Positions 50,792 through 60,055 of a stretch of 64,000 nucleotides of DNA are shown here, one piece after another; the first letter of the stretch is position 1, and each line of letters starts with the position of its first letter. A model generated the notes under the pieces. It had not been told where the DNA came from, did no database searches, and saw nothing but the letters and a program-made list of their open reading frames with translations. Made by a program: the position numbers and the translations under genes. This stretch comes from Bacteroidota bacterium. GTDB taxonomy: Bacteria > Bacteroidota > Bacteroidia > Chitinophagales > Chitinophagaceae. The stretch is from contig JABDBG010000001.1 in assembly GCA_013288745.1 (NCBI GenBank), positions 1-64,000 on the forward strand. Reading direction: 5' to 3'.

Positions 50792-51694
50792 ATGCTAACT
50801 AAAAAGGATGTTATGAATTTTGTCAGATCAAACAAAGGATTTTTTTTATTGTTGGCTATTATTTACGGCACTGCATGCAATAAGCAAAAAACGGTAACAG
50901 CGGTACTTCCAACCAGTGATAATATAACAATGCTAAACGTAGCATATGGCACAGACCCTCAGCAAATAATGGATATTTATCTTCCTGCGGGAAGAACCGC
51001 AGATACAACCAAAGTAGTACTGCTGATTCATGGCGGCGGATGGATAGAAGGCGATAAGACGGATTATGATATTCCCGGCTTTAGATCATTGTTTCCAACC
51101 TACGCTATCTTCAATATAAATTATCGATTAGGAAATGAAACAACAAAGGTAAATCCGTTTCCTGCACAAGAGCAGGATATAAAAGCAGCTGTACAATTTA
51201 TTTATGACCACAGGGCAGCTTATAGCATTTCTGAAAACTGGTGCTATTTAGGAGGTAGTGCAGGTGGCCATTTAGCCTTACTGCAAGCGTATAAATATAC
51301 AACGCCGATAAGGCCAAAGATTGTGGTTGATTATTATGGCCCTACCGACCTGGTTGATCTTTATAATTATAATGCTACCAGCGCTTTTTTTCAGCCACTG
51401 ATTTATTTTATGCTGGGCGGTACACCGGCAAGCAATCCATCTATGTATACAAGTTCAAGTCCTATGACGTATGTTAATGCATCCTGTCCCAAAACAATCA
51501 TACTTCAGGGAGCACTGGATAGCACTGTACCGTATATGGAGTCTCAAAGATTACATGATACACTGACTACCTTGGGCGTTACAAATAAATATGTATTATA
51601 TCCTAACCAGGGCCATGGATTTACAGGTGCAGATGCATTGGATTCTTATTATCAGATCGATACATTTATGATGGCGAACATGCCCAATCATTAA
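50792..51694 (+). CDS. Alpha/beta hydrolase (carboxylesterase-like)
   Basis: LLIHGGGWIEGDKTDY, LGGSAGGHLALL; start codon follows the msrA stop directly. Confidence 0.85.
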   Translation: MLTKKDVMNFVRSNKGFFLLLAIIYGTACNKQKTVTAVLPTSDNITMLNVAYGTDPQQIMDIYLPAGRTADTTKVVLLIHGGGWIEGDKTDYDIPGFRSLFPTYAIFNINYRLGNETTKVNPFPAQEQDIKAAVQFIYDHRAAYSISENWCYLGGSAGGHLALLQAYKYTTPIRPKIVVDYYGPTDLVDLYNYNATSAFFQPLIYFMLGGTPASNPSMYTSSSPMTYVNASCPKTIILQGALDSTVPYMESQRLHDTLTTLGVTNKYVLYPNQGHGFTGADALDSYYQIDTFMMANMPNH

Positions 51695-53370
51695 TACTTT
51701 TTCACTTTCCGCAGTTCCAGCAAATTCAAACTATTTGCTTCGAAGCCCGCAATATTCGGGTGTACAAGATGTATTGCCATATCATACCAGAGCGGCACTA
51801 TCGGTACATCGTTCATTATTAACTGATCCATTTGCCGGTATAACTGATAACGTATTGCAGTATCTTTTTCAGCAATAGCTTTTTCATACAAAATATCGAA
51901 GGCGGGATTATTATACCGCGTGTAATTCGGTGGTGCAGGATTTTTTCCGTAAAATACACTTAAGTAATTTTCCGCATCGGGGTAATCAGCTATCCAGCTG
52001 CCGCGATAAAATAATGCTTTTGATTTTGCCGTCTGCTCCAGCAATAAACTTTTCTGTACTGTTTCCACCTCAATGTTAATTCCGATCTGTTGCAGTTCGT
52101 TGGCAATATAACTTGCAAGATCTGCATACACAGGGACCGTTAATAATTTTATGGTAGGCAACCCTTTGCCATCAGGATAACCCGCCTCTCTCAATAATTG
52201 TTTTGCCCTGGCTACATCATACTTATATCCTTTCACCACTGTTGTATCGAATGATGGTAATCCCATTGGTACAAAACCGCTTTCTGCAGGAGTGCCGATA
52301 GAGTTACGGAGATACAGCATCATCTTCCTTTTATCAAAGCCACAATTAATTGCTTGTCTTATTTTCTGAAAACGTAATGGAGATGCTTTTACTAGGTCGT
52401 TATCGGGATCAACCAAAATACCTAAAAACTCTGTGTTTAGGTATGGATGGGTGTTTAAAATGATCTTACCCTCCCACTCTTTTTTCAGGTGGCCTGTTTT
52501 AGTAAGTACCTCATCTTTAAAAGATGGATCGATATCATTGATAAAATCTAAGCGGTCTTGCTGAAATTCTAAGAACTCTGTCGCCTTACTATCGTAGAAA
52601 GAAACTTTTATCCCATCTAAATACGGTAACGTATAGCCGCTGCTATCTTTTTCAAAATAATGATCATTCTTTTTCAAGATGAGCGCCTGTCCTTCTTCCC
52701 AGGCAACAAACTGAAAGGGACCGGTACCAACAGGATGGCTTCTAAAATCATTGCCATATTTATCCACGGCTTCTTTGGGAACGATGGAACAATACTGCAT
52801 ACTTAAAATACCGAGTATCGGCTGAAACGGTCGGACCAGTTTTAATTGAAAAGTAGAATCATTGATAGCAGTAAAAGCATTTGAAGAATCAACCCGATCA
52901 TTAAATATCCACGCACCCGGACTTGCCGTGTTTTTATCAACGATCCTTTCAAAACTATACACAACATCTTGTGCGGTCAGTTTTCTTCCTGCTCCGTTTG
53001 GAAAAGCTGCATCATTATGAAAGAAAACATCGGTGCGTAAATGAAAAGTAAATGTGAGGTTATCAGCAGATATATCCCAGCTCTTTGCCAGTGATGGAGA
53101 CAGCTGCATCCGGTTATCCACTTCTATTAATGTGTTATACAATTGATGTACGGCCCACATAACAGACTGGTTCTTGGCAAATGCAGGATCTAAAGAAGCA
53201 ATGCCACTGCTTTCGTTATAATGAAATATTTTTTTACCGGGATGAACGTGCGTTGCACAAGATGCTAAACAAATAAGGAATAAGGAATAAGAAATAAGGA
53301 ACATAAAAGTTTTGTACCTTTTTTGTGCAGGTACTTTTACAATTGATCTTAAAAAATTATCTCTTAACAT
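51691..53370 (-). CDS. ABC transporter substrate-binding protein, family 5 (peptide/nickel type)
   Basis: lipobox CLASC; PSLAKSWDISADNLTFTFHLR; C-term YQLYRQMDQLIMNDVPIVPLWYD; start may be the internal MFLISYSLFLI. Confidence 0.88.
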   Translation of the reverse strand: MLRDNFLRSIVKVPAQKRYKTFMFLISYSLFLICLASCATHVHPGKKIFHYNESSGIASLDPAFAKNQSVMWAVHQLYNTLIEVDNRMQLSPSLAKSWDISADNLTFTFHLRTDVFFHNDAAFPNGAGRKLTAQDVVYSFERIVDKNTASPGAWIFNDRVDSSNAFTAINDSTFQLKLVRPFQPILGILSMQYCSIVPKEAVDKYGNDFRSHPVGTGPFQFVAWEEGQALILKKNDHYFEKDSSGYTLPYLDGIKVSFYDSKATEFLEFQQDRLDFINDIDPSFKDEVLTKTGHLKKEWEGKIILNTHPYLNTEFLGILVDPDNDLVKASPLRFQKIRQAINCGFDKRKMMLYLRNSIGTPAESGFVPMGLPSFDTTVVKGYKYDVARAKQLLREAGYPDGKGLPTIKLLTVPVYADLASYIANELQQIGINIEVETVQKSLLLEQTAKSKALFYRGSWIADYPDAENYLSVFYGKNPAPPNYTRYNNPAFDILYEKAIAEKDTAIRYQLYRQMDQLIMNDVPIVPLWYDMAIHLVHPNIAGFEANSLNLLELRKVKKY

Positions 53371-53550
53371 TACTTTTTTATAACAAAAACTAATAAAACA
53401 GGCAGAATCATTATTTTACTTTCTTATTTTTTGTTTCTTATTTCTTATTCCTTATTTCACCTACCGTGTGCAATAAAAAACTAAATTTAGCAAATGAAAT
53501 TTGTTCGGCACTTTCTTATTTTTTGTTTCGTATTCTTTGTTTCTTATTCG
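53271..53550. repeat. Cluster of three TTCTTATT/AATAAGAA-type microrepeats
   Basis: AAATAAGGAATAAGGAATAAGAAATAAGGAA (53271-53301); inverted TTCTTATTTTTTGTTTCTTATTTCTTATTCCTTATTTCAC (53421-53460); related 53511-53550. Confidence 0.75.
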
Positions 53551-55167
53551 TCACTGGCACAGCCCTTTTCTCATGCTGATACTTTGCGCGGAAGCAATGG
53601 TCCTGAACGGAATTTTTGGGATGTACTGCATTATGACATAACAGTAAAACCAGACTTTAGTAGCAAAACAATTACAGGTATTACTACTATTAGATTTAGG
53701 AGTATAGCTGCTGGCAATATGTTGCAAATAGATTTACAAGATCCATTGATCATTGACAGCATGTATTCTAACTTTCATTTTCAGTCAGATACAGCATGGT
53801 CCAAATTACACGATAGCTATATATACAAAGAAGGAAATACCTACCATGTTATATTTACGGGGTATGCACCTTATCCTAATTATGTATACCTTTTAACCAT
53901 CTACTACCACGGCAAACCCCGCGAAGCAGTAAAACCACCCTGGGATGGAGGCGTAATTTGGTCAAAAGATGAAAACAATAATCCCTGGATAAGTACAGCC
54001 TGTCAGGATCTCGGTGCCAGTGCCTGGTTTCCATGCAAAGATATTCAAAGTGATGAACCCGATAGCGGCACCACGATACACATCATTGTTCCTGATAGTT
54101 TGATCGGCGTTAGTAATGGAAGATCAACAGAAATCAAACCATTGGGTAATGGTACAACATCCTACACCTGGAATGTAAAAGCCCCTATCAATAATTACGA
54201 TATCGTTCCATACATAGGTAAGTATGTACATTTTGGTGAAGTATACAAAGGTGAAAAAGGTGATCTCGATATGGATTACTGGGTATTGGATTATAACCTG
54301 GATAAAGCAAAAAAACAATTCAAAGATGCTGCGCGGATGATGAAGGCATTTGAATATTGGTTTGGCCCTTATCCTTTTTATGAAGATGGCTATAAATTAG
54401 TAGATGCCCCGTATTTAGGTATGGAAAACCAAAGTGGTATTGCATATGGAAACGATTATGTAAATGGGTATTTGGGCAAGGACCTGAGCAAAAGTGGCCG
54501 GGGATTGAAATGGGATTTCATTATTGTGCATGAAAGCGCACATGAATGGTTTGGCAATAGTATTACATCCAATGATATTGCCGATATGTGGATACATGAA
54601 GCATTTGCAAGTTATGCGGAAACATTATTCACAGAATATTATTATGGCAAAGAAGCGGCTGACGATTATGAAATTGGTGTGAGAAAACTGATCGAGAATA
54701 AAAAACCAATGATCTCACACTATGGTGTTAATGAAGAACCTCCTGAAGATATTTACTTCAAAGGAAGCAATATGATCCACACTATCCGCCAGGTAATTAA
54801 TAATGACAGTCTGTTCAGAAAAATTTTGTGTGGATTAAATACTGAATTCTATCACCAGACAGTAACTACAAAAAAAATTGAAAGCTATATCAGTGATCAA
54901 TCGCATATCGATCTGTCAAAAGTATTTGATCAGTATTTAAGAACGACACAGATACCTACATTGGAATATAAGATCGATGGTTATACCTTGAGTTATCGTT
55001 GGACGAATTGTATAAAAGGATTCAATATGCCCATTACCGTTAATTTTAAAGGCAACTGGCCAATTAAACCAACAGAGCAATGGAAATCGATCAGTATGTA
55101 TCCTGAAGGTGATGTAAATTTTTCTATCAACAGAAATTTCTACATCAATACAAAAAAGGTAAAGTAA
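53494..55167 (+). CDS. M1 family metallopeptidase (aminopeptidase N-like)
   Basis: HESAHEWFGNSI (HExxH) with downstream E in WIHEAFASYAE; signal peptide. Confidence 0.9.
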   Translation: MKFVRHFLIFCFVFFVSYSSLAQPFSHADTLRGSNGPERNFWDVLHYDITVKPDFSSKTITGITTIRFRSIAAGNMLQIDLQDPLIIDSMYSNFHFQSDTAWSKLHDSYIYKEGNTYHVIFTGYAPYPNYVYLLTIYYHGKPREAVKPPWDGGVIWSKDENNNPWISTACQDLGASAWFPCKDIQSDEPDSGTTIHIIVPDSLIGVSNGRSTEIKPLGNGTTSYTWNVKAPINNYDIVPYIGKYVHFGEVYKGEKGDLDMDYWVLDYNLDKAKKQFKDAARMMKAFEYWFGPYPFYEDGYKLVDAPYLGMENQSGIAYGNDYVNGYLGKDLSKSGRGLKWDFIIVHESAHEWFGNSITSNDIADMWIHEAFASYAETLFTEYYYGKEAADDYEIGVRKLIENKKPMISHYGVNEEPPEDIYFKGSNMIHTIRQVINNDSLFRKILCGLNTEFYHQTVTTKKIESYISDQSHIDLSKVFDQYLRTTQIPTLEYKIDGYTLSYRWTNCIKGFNMPITVNFKGNWPIKPTEQWKSISMYPEGDVNFSINRNFYINTKKVK

Positions 55168-55186
55168 TTTAGCAGCAAATCTATTT

Positions 55187-56698
55187 ATGTCGCAGATAAG
55201 AAGGCAAAGCATTATTTCTTCCGTGGTGGTGTATATCGGCTTTGGACTTGGCTTCATCAATACTTACCTGTTTACAAGACAAGGTGGTTTTACAAAAGAA
55301 GAATACGGTTTAACGGGCATTTTTATGGCAGTGGCTACTTTAATGTATTCATTCGCCAATCTGGGTATGCCTTCCTACGTGTATAAATTTTATCCGTATT
55401 ACAACGATAACCTGGACAAAAAGAAAAGTGATATTTTTTCCTGGGCGATCTTACTTACGATGATCGGCTTTTGCTTTGTCACCATTGCGGGTATCTGTCT
55501 TAAAGATGTTGTGATCCGGAAATTCGGACAAAACTCTCCCGATTTTGTAAAATATTATAACTGGGTATTTCCTTTTGGGTTAGGACTTACGCTGTTTTCC
55601 ATTATAGAAGCGTATGCCTGGCAGTTAAAAAAATCTGTATTTACCAATTACCTGCGCGAAGTACAGTTCCGCATGTTCACTACTATTTTAATTGTGCTGA
55701 CCTTTGTTGGCGTGCTGGCGAAGTTTGATATGTTCATCAAACTGTATGCTTTTGAATACCTGGCAGTCGCTATTATTCTATTAGTTTATCTTTTAGTAAA
55801 AGGCGAGGTCCATTTTAATTTTACAGTAAGCATTGTAACAAAAAAATTCTTCAAAAAAATACTTGTTTTGATATCCTTTATATATGGTGGAACACTGGTA
55901 TATTTTGTCGCAAGTATTTTTGACCAGGTACTGATCGCTTCTGTTTTAAAAGATGGCTTATCACAATTGGCAGTTTTTACATTTGCATTATATATCGCAA
56001 GTATTATGCAGGCGCCACAGCGCAGTATTATATCTGCATCCATCGGGCCGCTATCCCAGGCGTGGAAAGATAAGGATCTGGCAAAGATCGAAAAGATCTA
56101 CAGGCAATCCTGTATTAACCAATTGATATTTGCGGTTGGCGCATTTGCATTGATATGGCTGAATTTTACAGACGCCATTTTTGCTTTTCATATGCAAAGC
56201 GGTTATGCGGACGCAAAATGGATCTTCTTTTTTATTGGCTTGATGCGCATCGTAGATATGGGCACTGGCGTTAACGCACAGGTCATAGGAACATCTACTT
56301 CCTGGAGATTTGATTTTTTTACGGGCATTATATTACTAGCGATTACTATCCCGCTTAATTACATTCTTACTAAATATTATTACGGTGTACTTGGACCGGC
56401 GATCGCCAATCTCTTTTCATTCACCGTTTACAATGCGATCCGTTTTGTATTTCTGAAGAAAAAATTCAACCTGCAACCTTTCAGCATACAAACATTGTAT
56501 ACCATTTTGTTGGGCATTGCCTGTTACTATTGCTGCTATTTCTTATTTAAAAACTACCACGGTTTTTGGATATTGATGATAAGAAGTATTGTCTTTATAG
56601 CGTTGTACATGGCAGGCACGCTATCGCTAAAACTATCGAGCGATGTTTTACCCGTTTGGTGGACACTTCAAAAGAAATTGGGAATCAAGAAAGCTTAG
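55187..56698 (+). CDS. Polysaccharide biosynthesis/flippase-like (MATE/Wzx) membrane protein
   Basis: 503 aa, about 12-14 TM, flippase-like N-terminus. Confidence 0.8.
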   Translation: MSQIRRQSIISSVVVYIGFGLGFINTYLFTRQGGFTKEEYGLTGIFMAVATLMYSFANLGMPSYVYKFYPYYNDNLDKKKSDIFSWAILLTMIGFCFVTIAGICLKDVVIRKFGQNSPDFVKYYNWVFPFGLGLTLFSIIEAYAWQLKKSVFTNYLREVQFRMFTTILIVLTFVGVLAKFDMFIKLYAFEYLAVAIILLVYLLVKGEVHFNFTVSIVTKKFFKKILVLISFIYGGTLVYFVASIFDQVLIASVLKDGLSQLAVFTFALYIASIMQAPQRSIISASIGPLSQAWKDKDLAKIEKIYRQSCINQLIFAVGAFALIWLNFTDAIFAFHMQSGYADAKWIFFFIGLMRIVDMGTGVNAQVIGTSTSWRFDFFTGIILLAITIPLNYILTKYYYGVLGPAIANLFSFTVYNAIRFVFLKKKFNLQPFSIQTLYTILLGIACYYCCYFLFKNYHGFWILMIRSIVFIALYMAGTLSLKLSSDVLPVWWTLQKKLGIKKA

Positions 56699-57471
56699 TT
56701 CAATCTTCCGCCGGATACGAACCTGGCACTGAAATAATCTTCATCCAAATTACTGATCATAACACCGCTGCTGGTTGAGCTGTGTACAAAATAATCATTA
56801 CCGATATACACACCAACATGGCTAACACCACGCCGGCTTCCCTGAGTTTTAAAAAAAACCAGGTCGCCTTCACGCAGGTCATTTTTATGCACCCTTACAC
56901 AGGCATCATATTGTTCTTTTGCGGTACGAGGTACCGATAAATTAAATATCGCCTGCAGTAATGTAGAAGTAAAAGAACTGCAATCGATACCATCTTTTGT
57001 ACTGCCGCCATACATATAAGGTGTGCCCATCCAGCTATCAATAAAAGAATAAAGTGCCGTATCCTTTACCAACTCAACGTCCTGATCAGTAAGTATCGCA
57101 TATTTAAATTGCAGGGAGGAGCAGTTCTCTAAATAAGTTTCTTCAGCCATTCCGCTCATCGAAGAGGTTTTGCTTATGCTTTTATCTTTATGTGTCTTAC
57201 TAATTACTGTTTCATCGGCCTTCTCAGCACTCACGGTTTTAATATCAACCTTTTTCGCAGGCATTACTACGGACTCGCTGCCGTTATAATCATTTCCATC
57301 GGTTGAAGCCTGGGGAGTAAGCTCAATATTATCAATAAACTTGGGTGATTTTTTTGGCTTGCTTGTATTGGCAGATAGATCGGTTGAGGTACTATCCTGC
57401 GCTTTGGCACATACGGGTGCCAGGGCAAAAAAGGTTACAGAGATCGTAATAAAAAATAAGTCTTTCATCAA
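56695..57471 (-). CDS. NlpC/P60 family cysteine peptidase
   Basis: YMYGGSTKDGIDCSSFTSTLLQ, GDLVFFKTQGSRRGVSHVGVYIGNDYFVHSS. Confidence 0.9.
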   Translation of the reverse strand: MMKDLFFITISVTFFALAPVCAKAQDSTSTDLSANTSKPKKSPKFIDNIELTPQASTDGNDYNGSESVVMPAKKVDIKTVSAEKADETVISKTHKDKSISKTSSMSGMAEETYLENCSSLQFKYAILTDQDVELVKDTALYSFIDSWMGTPYMYGGSTKDGIDCSSFTSTLLQAIFNLSVPRTAKEQYDACVRVHKNDLREGDLVFFKTQGSRRGVSHVGVYIGNDYFVHSSTSSGVMISNLDEDYFSARFVSGGRLN

Positions 57472-57502
57472 TATTATTTGATCTGCACGCTACTACAGTT
57501 AT

Positions 57503-57535
57503 AAATATATTGGCACTTATATAGTTGTTTAACCA
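57503..57535 (-). repeat. Left copy of 33-nt inverted repeat
   Basis: reverse complement TGGTTAAACAACTATATAAGTGCCAATATATTT; 31/33 match to 60099-60131. Confidence 0.9.
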
Positions 57536-57546
57536 GCCAATAAGTG

Positions 57547-57554
57547 CAAATTTA
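57547..57554 (-). promoter_or_regulatory. -7 element for the NlpC/P60 gene
   Basis: minus TAAATTTG. Confidence 0.45.
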
Positions 57555-57579
57555 GTGTTAAAATCCTGTTCCTTTTCTC

Positions 57580-57587
57580 TACTTTTG
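57580..57587 (+). promoter_or_regulatory. -7 element for the DUF1883 gene
   Basis: TACTTTTG 18 nt before the ATG. Confidence 0.5.
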
Positions 57588-57605
57588 TTAAAAATAATAC
57601 ACCCC

Positions 57606-57869
57606 ATGTCTGACTTTCTCCATACCCGTGTTTTTCTCGATCAAGGCGAGATCGCTGTTTTAGACTGTGATACTCAATGCAATTTCATTTTACTTGATGA
57701 CCACAATTTTCAAATTTATAAAAATAGAGGTCAGTTTACGTATTATGGTCAATATTTCACATATTTCCCTGCTAGAATTGCAGCTCCCTTTTCTGGTTAT
57801 TGGAATACTGTTATTTATACAGATGGACCTGCCACTATTAAACATAGCTTAACCTTCATTACCAGATAA
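57606..57869 (+). CDS. DUF1883-like protein
   Basis: MSDFLHTRVFLDQGEIAVLDCDTQCNFILLDDHNFQIYKNRGQFTYYGQYFTYFPARIAAPFSGYWNTVIYTDG fits DUF1883 pattern (NxxLxDxxNFxxY, YYG, PARIxxPxSGxW); start trimmed from 57525. Confidence 0.72.
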   Translation: MSDFLHTRVFLDQGEIAVLDCDTQCNFILLDDHNFQIYKNRGQFTYYGQYFTYFPARIAAPFSGYWNTVIYTDGPATIKHSLTFITR

Positions 57870-58028
57870 GCCCAATTGCCCTTTAGTCTGTTCCAAAGCA
57901 TCTTCTAATACCTTAACTACATTTTGTAAAAAAGACTTATCCTTTTTACTTATTCCTCTGGATTGGTTTCCCTCTCTGGTAAATTCCCAATCTTCATCGT
58001 TGATTGATACTGTTACTTTGGTAATCAT
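57849..58028 (-). CDS. 59-aa hypothetical protein (below the ORF-track cutoff)
   Basis: MITKVTVSINDEDWEFTREGNQSRGISKKDKSFLQNVVKVLEDALEQTKGQLGLSGNEG; overlaps the DUF1883 3' end by 21 nt. Confidence 0.5.
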   Translation of the reverse strand: MITKVTVSINDEDWEFTREGNQSRGISKKDKSFLQNVVKVLEDALEQTKGQLGLSGNEG

Positions 58029-58141
58029 TTTCTACATTTATTACCTAAACTTCCTAACAAATTATATCTTTAGCTGAAAACTTAGTGCCTATGGTTATAT
58101 AAAAAGAATTCGATACATATCTGTATTAAGGACATAAGGTT

Positions 58142-58250
58142 GGCATTCTAAATTACCACGTTTCCAATATCACCCACTTTATGACATCAATACGCTACAT
58201 AATGGCGTAGTTGTGTCTTTGGGTGATAGGCTGTGGTAAGCCTTGAATGC
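58142..58250 (+). ncRNA. Extended structured hairpin upstream of the secreted-protein gene
   Basis: nested stems GCATTC/GAATGC, TTACCAC/GTGGTAA, TATCACCCA/TGGGTGATA, TACGC/GCGTA. Confidence 0.5.
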
Positions 58251-58286
58251 TAAAAGAATGTCAACTGCGCCTATTTATTTTCTTAA

Positions 58287-58302
58287 CATTCTAAATTACC
58301 AC
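58287..58302 (+). repeat. Second copy of CATTCTAAATTACCAC (first copy 58144-58159)
   Basis: exact 16-nt direct repeat, 3 nt before ATG 58306. Confidence 0.9.
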
Positions 58303-58305
58303 ACA

Positions 58306-58800
58306 ATGAGAAAACCATCATTGTACACCTATGCACTCTCGCTATTACTGTTGTTGTCTTTTAAAGCGTATTCTCAAAGACCAACACTAAATGAAATAGC
58401 AACATTATTTAATAAAACTCCTTCACCCATTTCCGTCAAAACATTCTTATTATCAAAAGGCTTTACCTATCAAGGTAAGGATGATGAATTTTATAACTAT
58501 GAACTTCCTGAATATGGTAATGTCTGTGATATTCAGATTGGTTATCAAAAAGGAAGATTAAATGTATTTTCTACTCAACAATCGATTATGTATTTTCAAC
58601 AATACTTATCAATTCTTTATCAAAATGGTTTTATCTTGGGGAAGCACTTTCCACCAGAAAATGTAGTCGATGGGAGACCTATTCCACAGGATGGAGCTTC
58701 CTTTCAATTTACTAACAAAGCTCTACATTTAAGTTGTGTAATGATATTTCCTGTAGAAAATAACAATGGGTTTCTACTGAACTACTGTAGATATCCGTAA
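58306..58800 (+). CDS. Hypothetical secreted protein
   Basis: signal peptide MRKPSLYTYALSLLLLLSFKAYSQ; start trimmed from 58243. Confidence 0.6.
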   Translation: MRKPSLYTYALSLLLLLSFKAYSQRPTLNEIATLFNKTPSPISVKTFLLSKGFTYQGKDDEFYNYELPEYGNVCDIQIGYQKGRLNVFSTQQSIMYFQQYLSILYQNGFILGKHFPPENVVDGRPIPQDGASFQFTNKALHLSCVMIFPVENNNGFLLNYCRYP

Positions 58801-58812
58801 TTGATTTTTTAT

Positions 58813-58841
58813 AAAGCAGCAGTAACATGCTGCTTTTCTTT
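58813..58841. terminator. Terminator between secreted-protein gene and IS transposase
   Basis: AAAGCAGC-AGTAACAT-GCTGCTTTTCTTT. Confidence 0.7.
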
Positions 58842-58843
58842 CT

Positions 58844-59782
58844 TTATCGGAATTGCAAACTGTCTCTAGTCAAGTCTTGATGCCTTAACCGGCATTCAAC
58901 ATGAGATAAGGCTAACTTAAATCTTTCGCTATCAGTTAGTAACCGTGTATTGAATCTAAAGGCAAACTCATCACAATACCTTTGTAAGTATTTACGACTC
59001 ACCTTATGGTATACACCTATTATCATTCTCTTTAAATGGCTCCATGCTCCTTCAAGTGGATTAGTTGTAAACCCTTGATCGTTTACATATTGAGATCTAC
59101 CATGATCTACTACAAAGTGTGTATAGTCTTTATCTAATCCCTTGTATGCCTTCCATTCATCTGTTACTATGATACTATTAGTTTCTATTGTTTTGTAGAC
59201 TAATGGCTTCAATACTTCAGCTCTCGTGTTCGGTATTACTATAGTTTTTATGTTACCATTTTCATCTAGCATACCTAATACTGGTGTCTTGTCCTTAAAG
59301 CTTCTTCCTTTGTTATATTTCACCTTTTTGTGGAAAGGTCTGTTTCTGTTTTTCCCACCTACGAATGTTTCGTCTATTTGTATTAACCCTTTCAGCTTCA
59401 CTTTCGTTATCCTGCTTCTTAACATAAATCTTATCCTTTGTAACATAAACCATGCTGTTGGCTGTGTTACAGTTATATTCCTAGATAGCTGTGTGGAACT
59501 GATTCCTTTCTTATCACATAGCATTAAGTAGATGGCTACGAACCATTTCTGTAAGGTAATAGGACTATTCTCGAATATTGTTCCTTTAATTACAGAGAAT
59601 TGCTTTAAACACTTTGCGCACTTATATCTTTTGTTCTTACCTGTTAGATTATATACTTTGTTATGTTTACAAAATGTACACATAATTCCTTCACTCCATC
59701 TCAACCTTACCAGCAGATCAATACACCTCTGATTGTCGGAGAAGTATTCAAATATTTGGATTAGGTTGTTGTTTTGGTTCAT
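58844..59782 (-). mobile_element. IS1595-family transposase
   Basis: zinc ribbon CTFCKHNKVYNL...YKCAKCLKQFSV, IQIDETFVGGKNRNR, VVDHGRSQYVNDQGFTTNPLEGAWSHLKRMI (ISXO2-like). Confidence 0.9.
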
Positions 59783-59884
59783 TCAGAACATAAAACTACT
59801 ATTCCCTACATTTGTTAGCTAAAAAGTACTGTTGCACTATTAAAATACTGCTCTGCGCATTTTGCAGTTTCGAAAATTTGTTCT

Positions 59885-60040
59885 ATATTAGGTATAGAAA
59901 AAACCACTACTATCAATAGTGGTTCTTAAAAACCTAATATGAGAATTACTAAAGATCCGTGAAAGGGAGGAAAATTAACAAAATCTCAAATACAAGCTAA
60001 ATTATCAGGCCTCACTGTGAAGTGGGGCCTTCAACTTTTA
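59885..60040 (+). ncRNA. Candidate structured RNA locus ending in a terminator-like hairpin
   Basis: outer stem ATATTAGGT/ACCTAATAT, inner AACCACTA/TAGTGGTT; 3' GGCCTCACT-GTGA-AGTGGGGCC then TTCAACTTTT. Confidence 0.4.
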
Positions 60041-60055
60041 TAAACTTACATTTTA

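Noticed and set aside
58069-59840. TTAGCTgAAAA / TTAGCTaAAAA as ends of the IS1595 element
   Set aside because: Same orientation rather than inverted and only about 10 nt similar; insufficient as element boundaries.
59960-59962. In-frame TGA as selenocysteine
   Set aside because: No selenoprotein context, and the surrounding frame is tiny; decay is simpler.
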